Source: JAJFFW01 sp038531315
GTDB taxonomy: Bacteria; Pseudomonadota; Alphaproteobacteria; Caulobacterales; Parvularculaceae
Length of the DNA: 57,906 nt
Assembly (NCBI GenBank): GCA_038531315.1
Contig: JBCBBT010000018.1
Location: 1-57,906 of the forward strand
Reading direction: 5' to 3'
This document shows, one piece after another, positions 8,467 to 16,009 of this stretch. Below the pieces are notes generated by a model. That model searched no databases. It was not told where the DNA came from and was given only the letters and a program-made list of their open reading frames with translations. Each line of letters begins with the position of its first letter. The first letter of the stretch is position 1. The position numbers and the translations under genes were made by a program.

Positions 8467-8867
8467 TTTTCCAATGATGTATCGACACGATGGCGATCTT
8501 CCCGGTCGCGAGGCGCATCATTTTTCGCTCTTTGACGGCCGGAAACCAGCCGCACATCACTCACTGCCTGTTCAATACGGGTCGCAATGTTGTCGCCAGC
8601 GGCGATCATGACGGATAAGTCAGTCGCCAGGGCGGCGGCTTTGCGGAGGTTTTTGTCGAGCTGTTCGGGTTGCAAAAGCCCCGCTTCATCAAGCCGATCA
8701 AGCGATGATTGCGCCCTTAGACTCGCGTTATCGAACGTCTTGATAGCTTCTTTCAGATCGCGTTGTCCGTCTTTTAATGCAGTCAGTTTCCGGCTCAGGA
8801 AAATGCAATAGCCGCAGGTTACGACGAGAAACAGCAAAATCAGACCATCCATTAAATACGTGGTCAT
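8457..8867 (-). CDS. DUF6468-type flagellar operon protein
   Basis: 136 residues. One N-terminal membrane segment (about residues 6-24) is followed by a charged, predicted helical region (KLTALKDGQRDLKEAIKTFD) and a basic tail. This matches small DUF6468-like proteins found next to fliM in alphaproteobacteria; the function is unproven but linked to the motor or to flagellar positioning by context. The ATG overlaps the fliM stop codon by 4 bases, indicating translational coupling. Confidence 0.68.
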   Translation of the reverse strand: MTTYLMDGLILLFLVVTCGYCIFLSRKLTALKDGQRDLKEAIKTFDNASLRAQSSLDRLDEAGLLQPEQLDKNLRKAAALATDLSVMIAAGDNIATRIEQAVSDVRLVSGRQRAKNDAPRDREDRHRVDTSLEKCA

Positions 8868-9982
8868 GGCGTATCCCCTCCCCCAAGGTTATCGAGGCTC
8901 GGCGGTTCTTGTTCGTGCGCCTTTGTCTCGGCCGGATTGCCAAGATCGTCCGCCGTCTCTTTCATCACGGTTGATGACAGTTTCACTGCAACGCAGTCAC
9001 CGGACCGCCCCATTTCTCCGGCGCCAATACTGGCGTCGCCAGCGCGAAGATCGATTTCCCCGTCGGCGGCGCCGGTAAAAATCAAGGTGTCGCCCTTCCG
9101 GAGCGCGCTGACCTCGCCAAGCGACAGTGTTTTTTCTGCAATAATCGCATCGATGCTGATCGCCACCGGCTTGATTTGCATCAATAGATTTTCCCGCCAT
9201 GCCGCGTCAGCATTGTGGGCTTCGCCGATGAATTCGCGCAGCAGTGGCCCGCGCAACGGCTCCAGCGTTGCGTGCGGGATAATGACCGAAGCGCGACCGC
9301 CAAGTTCATCAATACGCACCCTGAACTTCGCCAGCGCACAAACGCTTGCGTCCTGCGCAATCGCGGCGAAACGCGGCGTCGTTTCAAGACGGTCCAGCGT
9401 AAACTCTGCGCTTTCCACCGGTTGAAACGCGTCATCAAGATCAGACACCAGGAGCGACAACATGCGTTCGGCGAGCGAAAGCTCAATCGCAGTAAAGCGC
9501 CGGTCCTCGATCGACATGACACCGGCCTTACGGCGCCCGCCCAATAACAAGTCGACAATCGACGACACAAGATGCGCATCCGCCGCCACAAGACAGTAAT
9601 TATCAAGCTTCGCGGAATAGGCGACGCCGATCACCGTCGGCTGCGGCAGGGAGGCCTGAAAGTCGCCAAATCGCGTCGATGTAACATCGTCAAGCGTCAC
9701 CTCGACATTTTCGTCAGTCATTTGACGCAACGACGTGGTCATTCGGCGCGCGGTGCGGTCAAAAATAACATCAAGCATCGGCAAACGCCGGTGCGAGATC
9801 AATGCTGAGTTAATCAACGCGCGCAAACCGGATCGGTCAACAGCATTCTCATCGGAAAAGTCAAATCCGAGGAGATCGCCGATATCCGGCTCCTGCTCCG
9901 CCCAGGTCACATCGCCTTCGGGATGCGCGGCGTCGCTTTCCGCGGTTTCGGCGTCATCGATGCGAAGTTCTGACCCACTCAT
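8864..9982 (-). CDS. fliM: Flagellar motor switch protein FliM
   Basis: 372-residue C-ring protein that links the switch to the MS ring and binds phospho-CheY. The N-terminal EPDIGDLLGFD (about residues 30-40) stands where the CheY-binding LSQDEIDxLL motif normally is and is diverged. The middle domain covers about 50-250 (with VAADAHLVSSIVDLLLGG) and a C-terminal SPOA/FliN-like domain covers about 265-345 (LGEVSALRKGDTLIF). An acidic tail of about 25 residues follows. It lies 22 bases after fliL and is coupled to the DUF6468 gene. Identity is well supported by domain order and by its fliL neighbour. Confidence 0.9.
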   Translation of the reverse strand: MSGSELRIDDAETAESDAAHPEGDVTWAEQEPDIGDLLGFDFSDENAVDRSGLRALINSALISHRRLPMLDVIFDRTARRMTTSLRQMTDENVEVTLDDVTSTRFGDFQASLPQPTVIGVAYSAKLDNYCLVAADAHLVSSIVDLLLGGRRKAGVMSIEDRRFTAIELSLAERMLSLLVSDLDDAFQPVESAEFTLDRLETTPRFAAIAQDASVCALAKFRVRIDELGGRASVIIPHATLEPLRGPLLREFIGEAHNADAAWRENLLMQIKPVAISIDAIIAEKTLSLGEVSALRKGDTLIFTGAADGEIDLRAGDASIGAGEMGRSGDCVAVKLSSTVMKETADDLGNPAETKAHEQEPPSLDNLGGGDTP

Positions 9983-10004
9983 GTTACTGCACTCTCCCAG
10001 CCGC

Positions 10005-10505
10005 TTATTGGATCACAAGAGAGCGAATGACGACATCCTCTGCGCCATTGACGCCCAAAACGAGGTTCGCCCGCCGCAGCATTTCTGCTTTTAAAAAGGA
10101 GATCTTTTCCGATCCTTGGAAGTCTTCCGGTCTCAACGTCCGCAGGAGCATTACCGTACGCTCACTGACGAATGGCTCGAGGTCCGCGAACTGGATGAGC
10201 GATTGCGGGTTCTTGCCATCGTCAAACACCAACGATGCAGATAATTTGAGATACGCCACGCGTCCGCGCCGGTCCGGCGACAAATCCACCAAATAATCCG
10301 GCAACTCAACATGTGTTTTCCGCCCCACCTTTTTCGTGGTGAGCGACGGCAGTTCCGCCCGGGCGAGGACCGGCCCGGCTTGTTTGATGACTGATGTTCC
10401 AGCGACGCCCGCGCACCCGACCGCAGCGACGGCCAGCACAATATACTTGCCCGGCGTGCGCACGCGCGCTCGTGAGCCTTGGGCGATGTCGGTTTTCTTA
10501 CTCAT
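10005..10505 (-). CDS. fliL: Flagellar basal-body protein FliL
   Basis: 166 residues from the ATG at 10505; a TTG at 10544 would add 13 residues and looks less likely. Layout is typical: short basic cytoplasmic tail, one TM helix (about 20-38), and a periplasmic domain with SLVFDDGKNPQSLIQFADLEPFVSERTVMLLRTL. FliL forms rings around the stator and raises torque. It is the first gene of the fliL-fliM operon and diverges from flgF. A partial CtrA-like arrangement, TTAA-N7-TTTC at 10551-10565, lies about 46 bases upstream of the ATG; in Caulobacter the fliLM operon is CtrA-controlled, so this may be relevant, but the second half-site is imperfect. Confidence 0.88.
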   Translation of the reverse strand: MSKKTDIAQGSRARVRTPGKYIVLAVAAVGCAGVAGTSVIKQAGPVLARAELPSLTTKKVGRKTHVELPDYLVDLSPDRRGRVAYLKLSASLVFDDGKNPQSLIQFADLEPFVSERTVMLLRTLRPEDFQGSEKISFLKAEMLRRANLVLGVNGAEDVVIRSLVIQ

Positions 10506-10593
10506 GGTCCATTTCGCTGATCCGGCGTCGTCTATTGACCGCAAACACGGTTAAAAACACGTTTCCAAAGACGTGCTGCGGCGCTCTTTGCCG

Positions 10594-10640
10594 GGTAAAA
10601 ATTACCGCCTCAAATTTTTTCAACGCCTTATGCGTTGAAA
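10594..10640. promoter_or_regulatory. Two dyads in the fliL/flgF divergent region (candidate activator or repressor sites)
   Basis: Two perfect inverted repeats lie in the divergent spacer: GGTAA-AAA-TTACC at 10594-10606 and TTTCAACGC-CTTAT-GCGTTGAAA at 10618-10640. The second ends 16 bases before the sigma-54 -24 element of flgF. Position fits an upstream binding site such as those used by FlbD-like regulators, but the sequences do not match a consensus I can name. Confidence 0.4.
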
Positions 10641-10656
10641 TTGCTCGCTTTTTCAG

Positions 10657-10671
10657 TGGCACGGACTTTGC
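10657..10671 (+). promoter_or_regulatory. Sigma-54 promoter for flgF-flgG-flgA-flgH
   Basis: TGGCAC-GGACT-TTGC matches the -24/-12 sigma-54 consensus (TGGCAC-N5-TTGC) exactly. It sits 36 bases before the flgF ATG, giving an expected transcription start near 10683. Late rod and hook genes of this kind use sigma-54 in Caulobacter, so gene class, spacing and motif agree. Confidence 0.85.
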
Positions 10672-10706
10672 CGTTCTGTATTCGCCGCAAAAAGCATGAT
10701 TTAGCT

Positions 10707-11459
10707 ATGGAAAACGCCATCACCGCCGGACTTTCACGACAGATCGTGCTCGCGCGCGCGCTTGAAGTAACGGCCAACAACATCGCAAACCAGACGACGG
10801 CGGGCTTCAAGGCCGACAGGGCTGCGTTTCGCGAATATTTGGCGAGCGTCCCCGTTAATAGAACGCAAACGGATATTAACGATCCGTTTGTTTCGCTCGT
10901 CGTCGATCGCGGGAGCTACACCGACTTTTCAGGCGGCGCTTTGGAGCCAACCTATAACGCCTTCGACTTTGCGATTGACGGCGACGCCTTTTTCGCTGTC
11001 GACGCCAACGAAGGCGTTCGCTACACGCGCGACGGCGGCTTTAGCATCAATGCTTTTGGCGAACTCGTCACGCGGGAAGGCGCGCGGGTTCTTGACGACA
11101 GCGGCGCGCCAATTCTGCTCAATCCTGAAGCGGGCGAGCCCGTCGCCACTACGCTTGGCGAGCTACAACAGGACGGCGTTCCCGTGGCGCGTATCGGTTT
11201 ATTCAGTTTTGAAAATCCTGCAGCGCTCAGAAAAACCGGCGGTAATCTGTTCTCCGCCGAATTATCGACAGAACAACCCATCGTCGATCGCACGGCGCGG
11301 CTCCGTCAGGGATTTTTGGAAACATCCAATGTTGCGCCGATCACAGCCGTGACCGACATGATTGAGATTTCGCGCGCCTATCAACAAGCCGCGCAGGTCG
11401 TTGAAACAGCTGACGAACTCGCCCGTGACGCCATCAACACGCTTGCAGAGCGCACATAA
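10707..11459 (+). CDS. flgF: Flagellar basal-body rod protein FlgF
   Basis: 250 residues from the ATG at 10707, chosen because MENAITAGLSRQ is the usual FlgF start; a longer frame to 10635 would run through the sigma-54 promoter. The N-terminal rod motif is ALEVTANNIANQTTAGFKAD, the middle D1 region follows, and the C-terminal motif is SRAYQQAAQVVETADELARD. FlgF is a proximal rod subunit exported through the flagellar type III apparatus, so no Sec signal is expected. It is first in flgF-flgG-flgA-flgH, 12 bases before flgG. Confidence 0.93.
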   Translation: MENAITAGLSRQIVLARALEVTANNIANQTTAGFKADRAAFREYLASVPVNRTQTDINDPFVSLVVDRGSYTDFSGGALEPTYNAFDFAIDGDAFFAVDANEGVRYTRDGGFSINAFGELVTREGARVLDDSGAPILLNPEAGEPVATTLGELQQDGVPVARIGLFSFENPAALRKTGGNLFSAELSTEQPIVDRTARLRQGFLETSNVAPITAVTDMIEISRAYQQAAQVVETADELARDAINTLAERT

Positions 11460-11471
11460 GGACACTAACCG

Positions 11472-12260
11472 ATGAAATCGCTTTCAATTGCGGCCACCGG
11501 GATGCTTGCGCAGCAGCGCAATGTCGAAGTTATTTCGAACAATATCGCCAATCTGAACACCGTCGGATTCAAAAGGCAGCGCGCGGAATTTCAGGACCTC
11601 TTGTATCAAACGCTCGAACGGGCCGGCGCGCAGACCAGCACGGACGGCACGTTGACGCCGAACGGGGTTCAAATTGGCGCGGGCGTGCGCACGGGATCGG
11701 TTTATCGCATTACCGAACAGGGCAATGTCACATCCACTGGCAATAACTTCGACCTCGCGATCTCAGGACGCGGCCTCTTCCGCATTCAATTGCCCGACGG
11801 GATCGAGGCGTACACACGCGCGGGCAACTTTGCGCTTTCTTCCGAAGGCAGGATCGTGACGGAAGACGGCTTTGAAGTGCTGCCTGGAATTGCGATCCCC
11901 GATGACGCTGTCGATGTTTCAATCTCCGAAAACGGCATCATTGAAGCGCGTATCGCCGGCGATCAAAATCTGCGCGAACTTGGCCAGCTCGAACTCGTTA
12001 CGTTTTTCAACGAGTCCGGTCTTGAAGCGATCGGAGACAACCTGTTGCTCGAGACAAGCGCATCGGGACAGCCGGTAATCGGCAATCCCGGCGAACTCGG
12101 CTTCGGCACGATCCTACAAGGGTTTGTGGAAACGTCGAACGTCGATCCGGTTCAGGAAATCACATCTCTCATCGCCGCACAGCGCGCCTACGAAATGAAT
12201 GCGCGCGTGATCGAAACCTCAGACGAAATGCTCGCCACAAACGCTAACCTCAGACGATAA
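11472..12260 (+). CDS. flgG: Flagellar distal rod protein FlgG
   Basis: 262 residues, the usual FlgG length. It starts MKSLSIAATGMLAQQRNVEV with the rod motif SNNIANLNTVGFKRQRAEFQ, and ends with IAAQRAYEMNARVIETSDEM, the standard FlgG C-terminal helix. It forms the distal rod that crosses the peptidoglycan and reaches the P and L rings. It follows flgF by 12 bases and precedes flgA and flgH (L-ring), matching the assembly order of rod and rings. No abnormality is seen. Confidence 0.95.
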   Translation: MKSLSIAATGMLAQQRNVEVISNNIANLNTVGFKRQRAEFQDLLYQTLERAGAQTSTDGTLTPNGVQIGAGVRTGSVYRITEQGNVTSTGNNFDLAISGRGLFRIQLPDGIEAYTRAGNFALSSEGRIVTEDGFEVLPGIAIPDDAVDVSISENGIIEARIAGDQNLRELGQLELVTFFNESGLEAIGDNLLLETSASGQPVIGNPGELGFGTILQGFVETSNVDPVQEITSLIAAQRAYEMNARVIETSDEMLATNANLRR

Positions 12261-12292
12261 AACGCTTGATACAGAGTAAGGAAATACCTGAC

Positions 12293-13033
12293 ATGAGACT
12301 GATACGCCTGCCCGGCGTTGTTGCGTACGCGACGGTCATTTTGTGGTTTCTGTTGACGATACTCGCCCCGGCGCCAGCGCGTGCATTGACGGCTGAGATC
12401 GCCATTCCAGTCAGCGACATCGCCCCGTCAATCGAGGCGGCGCTGATTGAAAAAGGCATCTCGCCGACTGCGTCCGTCATCTTCGACGATCCTGATTTGA
12501 TAATTGCACACCGCACGGGCGCAGCGCCGGCTTTCGCAAGCGTTTCCGTCAATCCGGCAAGCGGGCGATTTTTAATCCGTTTGGCGCGTGAAGACGGACG
12601 CCCCGGCCCCCTGATCGCGGGGCGCGCCGTGATAACGACAGAATTTCCCGTACTTGTGCGTCCCGTTGCGCGCGGCGAAATCATATCCGAAAACGATATC
12701 GCCCTTGTCTCGCGCAACGACTTGCGCGCTGAATTTTATGAAACCGACCTCGATAATATTGTCGGTAAACAAACGCGCCGGGCGCTGACGGCGCATACCC
12801 CCTTTCGCCGCTCCGACCTGAAGGCCCCCCTGCTCGTACAACGCGGCGCTCTGGTTCGCCTCACTTATGAAGCGCGCGGCTTGCGACTCACGCATCAGGC
12901 CATCGCCCAGGCGCCGGGCTCGCTTGGGGACGTTGTGAAATTTGAAAACACGCACAGCGAGCGCTCGCTACGCGCGATTATCACCGGTCCCAATGAAGCC
13001 CGCGTCGTCGGTGCGCGGAACGCCGCTCTTTAG
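12293..13033 (+). CDS. flgA: Flagellar P-ring assembly chaperone FlgA
   Basis: 246 residues from the ATG at 12293, which has a good Shine-Dalgarno (TAAGGAA at about 12277-12283); an earlier TTG at 12266 is less likely. There is a signal-peptide-like stretch (about residues 8-28, ending near APARA). The C-terminal SAF domain is clear: VLVRPVARGEIISENDIALV and a LKAPLLVQRGALVRLTYEARGL region. FlgA acts in the periplasm to help FlgI build the P ring. flgI itself is not in the window. Confidence 0.88.
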   Translation: MRLIRLPGVVAYATVILWFLLTILAPAPARALTAEIAIPVSDIAPSIEAALIEKGISPTASVIFDDPDLIIAHRTGAAPAFASVSVNPASGRFLIRLAREDGRPGPLIAGRAVITTEFPVLVRPVARGEIISENDIALVSRNDLRAEFYETDLDNIVGKQTRRALTAHTPFRRSDLKAPLLVQRGALVRLTYEARGLRLTHQAIAQAPGSLGDVVKFENTHSERSLRAIITGPNEARVVGARNAAL

Positions 13034-13057
13034 CGTTCTACTCAGATAGGCACGTAT

Positions 13058-13798
13058 ATGTTTTTTCGCTTCGCCATTCTAATCCTTGTCTCTCTGGAGC
13101 TAACAGCGTGCGCTGCATCCGGTCGGCTAAAAAATATCGGCCGCGCACCCGAAATGGCGCGTACGGAAAACCCTGAAGCGCTTTTTCGCGGGGAGCGGAT
13201 CAGCTTGCCGATGCCGGCGGCCGCGAGCGACGCCCAGGCGGCCAATTCCCTTTGGCGCATCGGCGCAAAGTCATTTTTCAAGGACCAGCGCGCCCGTCGC
13301 CGCGGCGACATTGTGACAGTTGTCATCGATATCAACGATCGCGCGCAACTTGACAATCGCACCGAGCGCACACGCGCAAATGGCGAAGGCGCTGAACTTC
13401 CGGCCTTTGGCGGGTTCGAACAACGCCTCGCTGACTTACTGCCGGACGGCGCCAATCCCGCGCAGCTGGTCGATCTTTCGTCAGACTCCTCAAGCCGCGG
13501 CGAAGGGTCCGTTGATCGCCGCGAAGACGTTGAACTGACCGTCGCCGCAATTGTCACCGAGGTCTTGCCGAACGGTAATCTTGTGATCGCCGGCAAACAG
13601 GAAGTCCGCGTCAATTTCGAAGTACGCGAACTCACCATTACCGGCGTCATCAGGCCGGAAGATATTTCCAACGCCAACCTTATTCAGCACACGCAGATTG
13701 CCGAAGCGCGCATATCGTATGGCGGACGCGGTCAACTGACCGATGTGCAACAACCTCGCTACGGACAGCAACTCTACGATATTATCTTTCCCTTTTAG
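13058..13798 (+). CDS. flgH: Flagellar L-ring lipoprotein FlgH
   Basis: 246 residues. A short lipoprotein signal ends in the lipobox LTAC (Cys about residue 18), and the FlgH core follows: a FKDQRARRRGDIVTVVIDI segment, then VTEVLPNGNLVIAGKQEVRVN and the C-terminal GRGQLTDVQQPRYGQQL. FlgH is the outer-membrane L-ring around the rod. It is the last gene of the flgF operon, 24 bases after flgA. A weak dyad (13838-13854) follows the stop but has no T-run. Confidence 0.93.
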   Translation: MFFRFAILILVSLELTACAASGRLKNIGRAPEMARTENPEALFRGERISLPMPAAASDAQAANSLWRIGAKSFFKDQRARRRGDIVTVVIDINDRAQLDNRTERTRANGEGAELPAFGGFEQRLADLLPDGANPAQLVDLSSDSSSRGEGSVDRREDVELTVAAIVTEVLPNGNLVIAGKQEVRVNFEVRELTITGVIRPEDISNANLIQHTQIAEARISYGGRGQLTDVQQPRYGQQLYDIIFPF

Positions 13799-13960
13799 AG
13801 TCCGCGTATTGCCTGTGTAACAGGGATTTCTTGGCGTCCGTTACTAAATAACGGCCGCCCTAATTTCGCCGCGAAGCGTCATAATCGCGTCGTTATTGAT
13901 CAAACAAACACCACGCTTGCGCCGTTTCGTCGAAGAATTCTCGCCGTAATTGAATTTTAA

Positions 13961-14033
13961 CTTTCTTTCATCGGCAGCCCCCCGGTTCGCCGGGAACGGG
14001 TCCCCGCCGGCCCCGAAAGAAAGAAAAAAGGAG
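13961..14033 (+). promoter_or_regulatory. Structured 5' leader with UUCG hairpin and stem next to the Shine-Dalgarno
   Basis: CTTTCTTTC (13961-13969) and GAAAGAAAG (14015-14023) are perfect 9-base complements that enclose a CCCGG-TTCG-CCGGG tetraloop hairpin (13981-13994) and a CGGC/GCCG helper pair (13972-13975 with 14006-14009). The Shine-Dalgarno AAGGAG (14028-14033) starts 4 bases after the long stem, and a further TTTT/AAAA pairing could reach into it. This could be a cis-acting translation control or an RNA thermometer; no known riboswitch class was recognised. Confidence 0.45.
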
Positions 14034-14039
14034 TACGGC

Positions 14040-14492
14040 ATGAAAAAACTTATTACTGCATTGATCGCAGGCGTTGTTGGTTTCGCCGCCATGAGCGGCG
14101 TCGCATCGGCCGACTATCGCCCGTCATATTGCCCCGAACGCCATGACCACCGCGTACACGCCCCAAACTACTACGATTACTACCAGCGTGATCGTTACTA
14201 CAATGATCGTTATGACAATACGCGCCGGAGAGCCGACGTTCGCTATAATCGCGGTTACGATAATGGCTACCGCGCCCGCGGCAACAGGGTTTTGAGCAGA
14301 AAAGTTCTGGATACGCGCTTCCGCGCCCGGATCGTCGTTCGAGAAGAAATCGTCTACACCCGTCGCGGTAAGCGTCTCCTGTGCACGATTTCAACGCGCG
14401 GCCCTGAGTCTCACTATGTACCGCGCAAGCGTCTGAAGCGCGTTGCCTACAACTACTGCTCGCCGCGCGCCCGCGTTCGCTACTACACCTAA
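14040..14492 (+). CDS. Secreted Tyr/Arg-rich basic protein of unknown function
   Basis: 150 residues from the ATG at 14040, six bases after a strong Shine-Dalgarno; a longer frame to 13950 would translate through the structured leader. Signal peptide at about residues 1-24 (MKKLITALIAGVVG...GVASA), then a mature protein very rich in Tyr and Arg (NYYDYYQRDRYYNDRYDNT, about 46-64) and three Cys at SYCPE, LLCTI and NYCSPR. The odd Cys count allows one disulfide plus a free thiol. I do not recognise a family. It is a single-gene unit with its own terminator just after. The aromatic/basic composition would suit binding to an anionic surface such as LPS or DNA, which is only a guess. Confidence 0.7.
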   Translation: MKKLITALIAGVVGFAAMSGVASADYRPSYCPERHDHRVHAPNYYDYYQRDRYYNDRYDNTRRRADVRYNRGYDNGYRARGNRVLSRKVLDTRFRARIVVREEIVYTRRGKRLLCTISTRGPESHYVPRKRLKRVAYNYCSPRARVRYYT

Positions 14493-14522
14493 TCAGCGGC
14501 GCTGACGAATAACTGAAAACCG

Positions 14523-14552
14523 AAAAGCCTGCTCTTTCGAGCAGGCTTTTTT
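14523..14552 (+). terminator. Rho-independent terminator after the Tyr/Arg-rich gene
   Basis: AAAAGCCTGCTC and GAGCAGGCTTTT form a perfect 12-bp stem with a TTTC loop, ending in a run of six T (14547-14552). It lies 31 bases after the stop codon. Confidence 0.9.
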
Positions 14553-14601
14553 CGTGACCAGCGCGCTAACGAATTTGCAACAATTCTTCCCGTTTCGTAA
14601 C

Positions 14602-14651
14602 AACCGTCTTCACGGTTCATCAAGGCGTCGCCGATATTTTTACCATATCGG
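14602..14651. promoter_or_regulatory. Two tandem dyads upstream of the barrel-SPOR gene
   Basis: AACCGT-CTTC-ACGGTT (14602-14617) and CCGATAT-N7-ATATCGG (14631-14651) are both perfect inverted repeats in the spacer before the outer-membrane gene, the second ending 51 bases upstream of the ATG. The second has the geometry of a homodimer operator. Binding factor unknown. Confidence 0.35.
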
Positions 14652-14702
14652 ATCACATACCGCCGCATCGCTTTGCGGCTCATTCAATTCGGAACGCCTG
14701 AT

Positions 14703-15962
14703 ATGAAATCGCCGCTTATCGCCATCACGTTCGTCGCTTGCCTTTCATCGGGAACGGCGCTCGCCGACTATCCTTATGTCAAAGTCAATTATGCGCGCAC
14801 ATTTCAAAGCGCGACAGTGACAGATAGAACCGACACCGTAGAAGCGATCGCTGACATTGAATTGTCAGGGGGCAATCTTTTCGGCTTCGCCATCGGCACC
14901 GATTTCGAACTGAAAGATCGGCCCTGGGCGCAATTCGCTTGGGAAGGCGAATTCGCCTATCGCGGCGCGAATATCTCGGGGGTCACTCTGGCTGGAAATG
15001 TTCCAGGCGGGTTCATCGACAGCGCAAATCTGGAAGACGTTGAGACCTTTTCGCTGCTTGGCAATGTTTGGTGGCGCCCGGCCTGGTTCGGCAAAATTCG
15101 GCCCTATATCGGCGGCGGTCTTGGTGCGGCGTACCTGCCCTCCGGCGGTCTGTCAGCGGATAATATCTATGCGTTCGCCTATCAGTACGGCGTCGGCGTC
15201 GATTATGAATTCGAGAACGGCTTGCGCGCTGGGATCGCCTATCGTCATTTTGAAATTTCTGCGACCGATCGCGATGACGATGATCCGCTTTTTGTGTTCG
15301 AGACAGAATCAGAGCTTTCCGAAGACGCGCTATATGCAAGTTTTACAGCGCCGTTCAGCGTCTTTACCGGCAATGGCGGCCGCCGCGCGGAGACAACCTC
15401 TCCTGAGCGCGCACAGGCAAAACAAGCGGCGAAGGCTGAAAAAGCCAAAAAACGCGCCGAGAAAGAAAAACTGAAGTTAGAAAAGCGCGCGTCGAAAAAA
15501 GCGGCCAAAGAAGAAAAACGCCTTGCGAAAGCGGCACGCAAACAAGCCAAACGCGAGGGAAAGAACGCAACGCTTGATCAGCCCGCAGCGTCAAGCTTCG
15601 ACGCGATCGAGACGGCGTCGCTCGCGCCCGCGCCAAAAGCTGCGCCGTCGCCAAAACCTGCAACCGTCGCCGCCGCGGCGCCGACGGCGACAGCTCAGAC
15701 AGCTCAGGCAGCCAAAGCCCCGACAACCTATGTGGCGCAACTCGGCGCCTATTCAACGGAAACCATGGCGCGCGATATGTGGTCCGTAAAATCGCAGAAA
15801 CAGCCGAACGTATTCGCCGGCTCAAAAGCCCGTATCAAAAAAGTGCGACGCTCGTCGGACAGCAAGCAGCTCTTTCTCCTGCAAGTCGGCCCTTTTGATA
15901 GAAGCCGCGCAAAAGCAATTTGCGCGCTGGCGGCCGGCGAGTGCCTCGTCGCACGCGGCTAG
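14703..15962 (+). CDS. Outer-membrane beta-barrel protein with lysine-rich linker and C-terminal SPOR domain
   Basis: 419 residues from the ATG at 14703 (a TTG at 14673 is in frame). Signal peptide at about residues 1-21 (ending TALA). Residues about 22-220 look like an eight-strand OmpA/opacity-type barrel: alternating strands such as YVKVNYARTFQSATV, GKIRPYIGGGLGAAYL and GLRAGIAYRHFEI, plus a Gly-rich hairpin. Residues about 240-300 are almost only Lys, Ala, Glu and Arg and would form a cationic helix. A Pro/Ala linker and then a SPOR-type domain (TYVAQLGAYSTETMARDM ... FLLQVGPFDRSRAKAI) fill the end. SPOR domains bind denuded septal peptidoglycan, so this protein could tie the outer membrane to division sites. 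It converges with gspK. Confidence 0.75.
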   Translation: MKSPLIAITFVACLSSGTALADYPYVKVNYARTFQSATVTDRTDTVEAIADIELSGGNLFGFAIGTDFELKDRPWAQFAWEGEFAYRGANISGVTLAGNVPGGFIDSANLEDVETFSLLGNVWWRPAWFGKIRPYIGGGLGAAYLPSGGLSADNIYAFAYQYGVGVDYEFENGLRAGIAYRHFEISATDRDDDDPLFVFETESELSEDALYASFTAPFSVFTGNGGRRAETTSPERAQAKQAAKAEKAKKRAEKEKLKLEKRASKKAAKEEKRLAKAARKQAKREGKNATLDQPAASSFDAIETASLAPAPKAAPSPKPATVAAAAPTATAQTAQAAKAPTTYVAQLGAYSTETMARDMWSVKSQKQPNVFAGSKARIKKVRRSSDSKQLFLLQVGPFDRSRAKAICALAAGECLVARG

Positions 15963-16009
15963 AAGGCAAGCTTCGTTAGGCTGATGTCAGTACGACAATA
16001 AAATCGCGC

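Noticed and set aside
10551..10565. Full CtrA site upstream of fliL
   Set aside because: TTAA-N7-TTTC has only one perfect half-site, so it is mentioned under fliL but not listed as a site.
13838..13854. CCGTTA-CTAAA-TAACGG hairpin after flgH as a terminator
   Set aside because: Only a 6-bp stem and no T-run follows; it may be a weak structure or chance.
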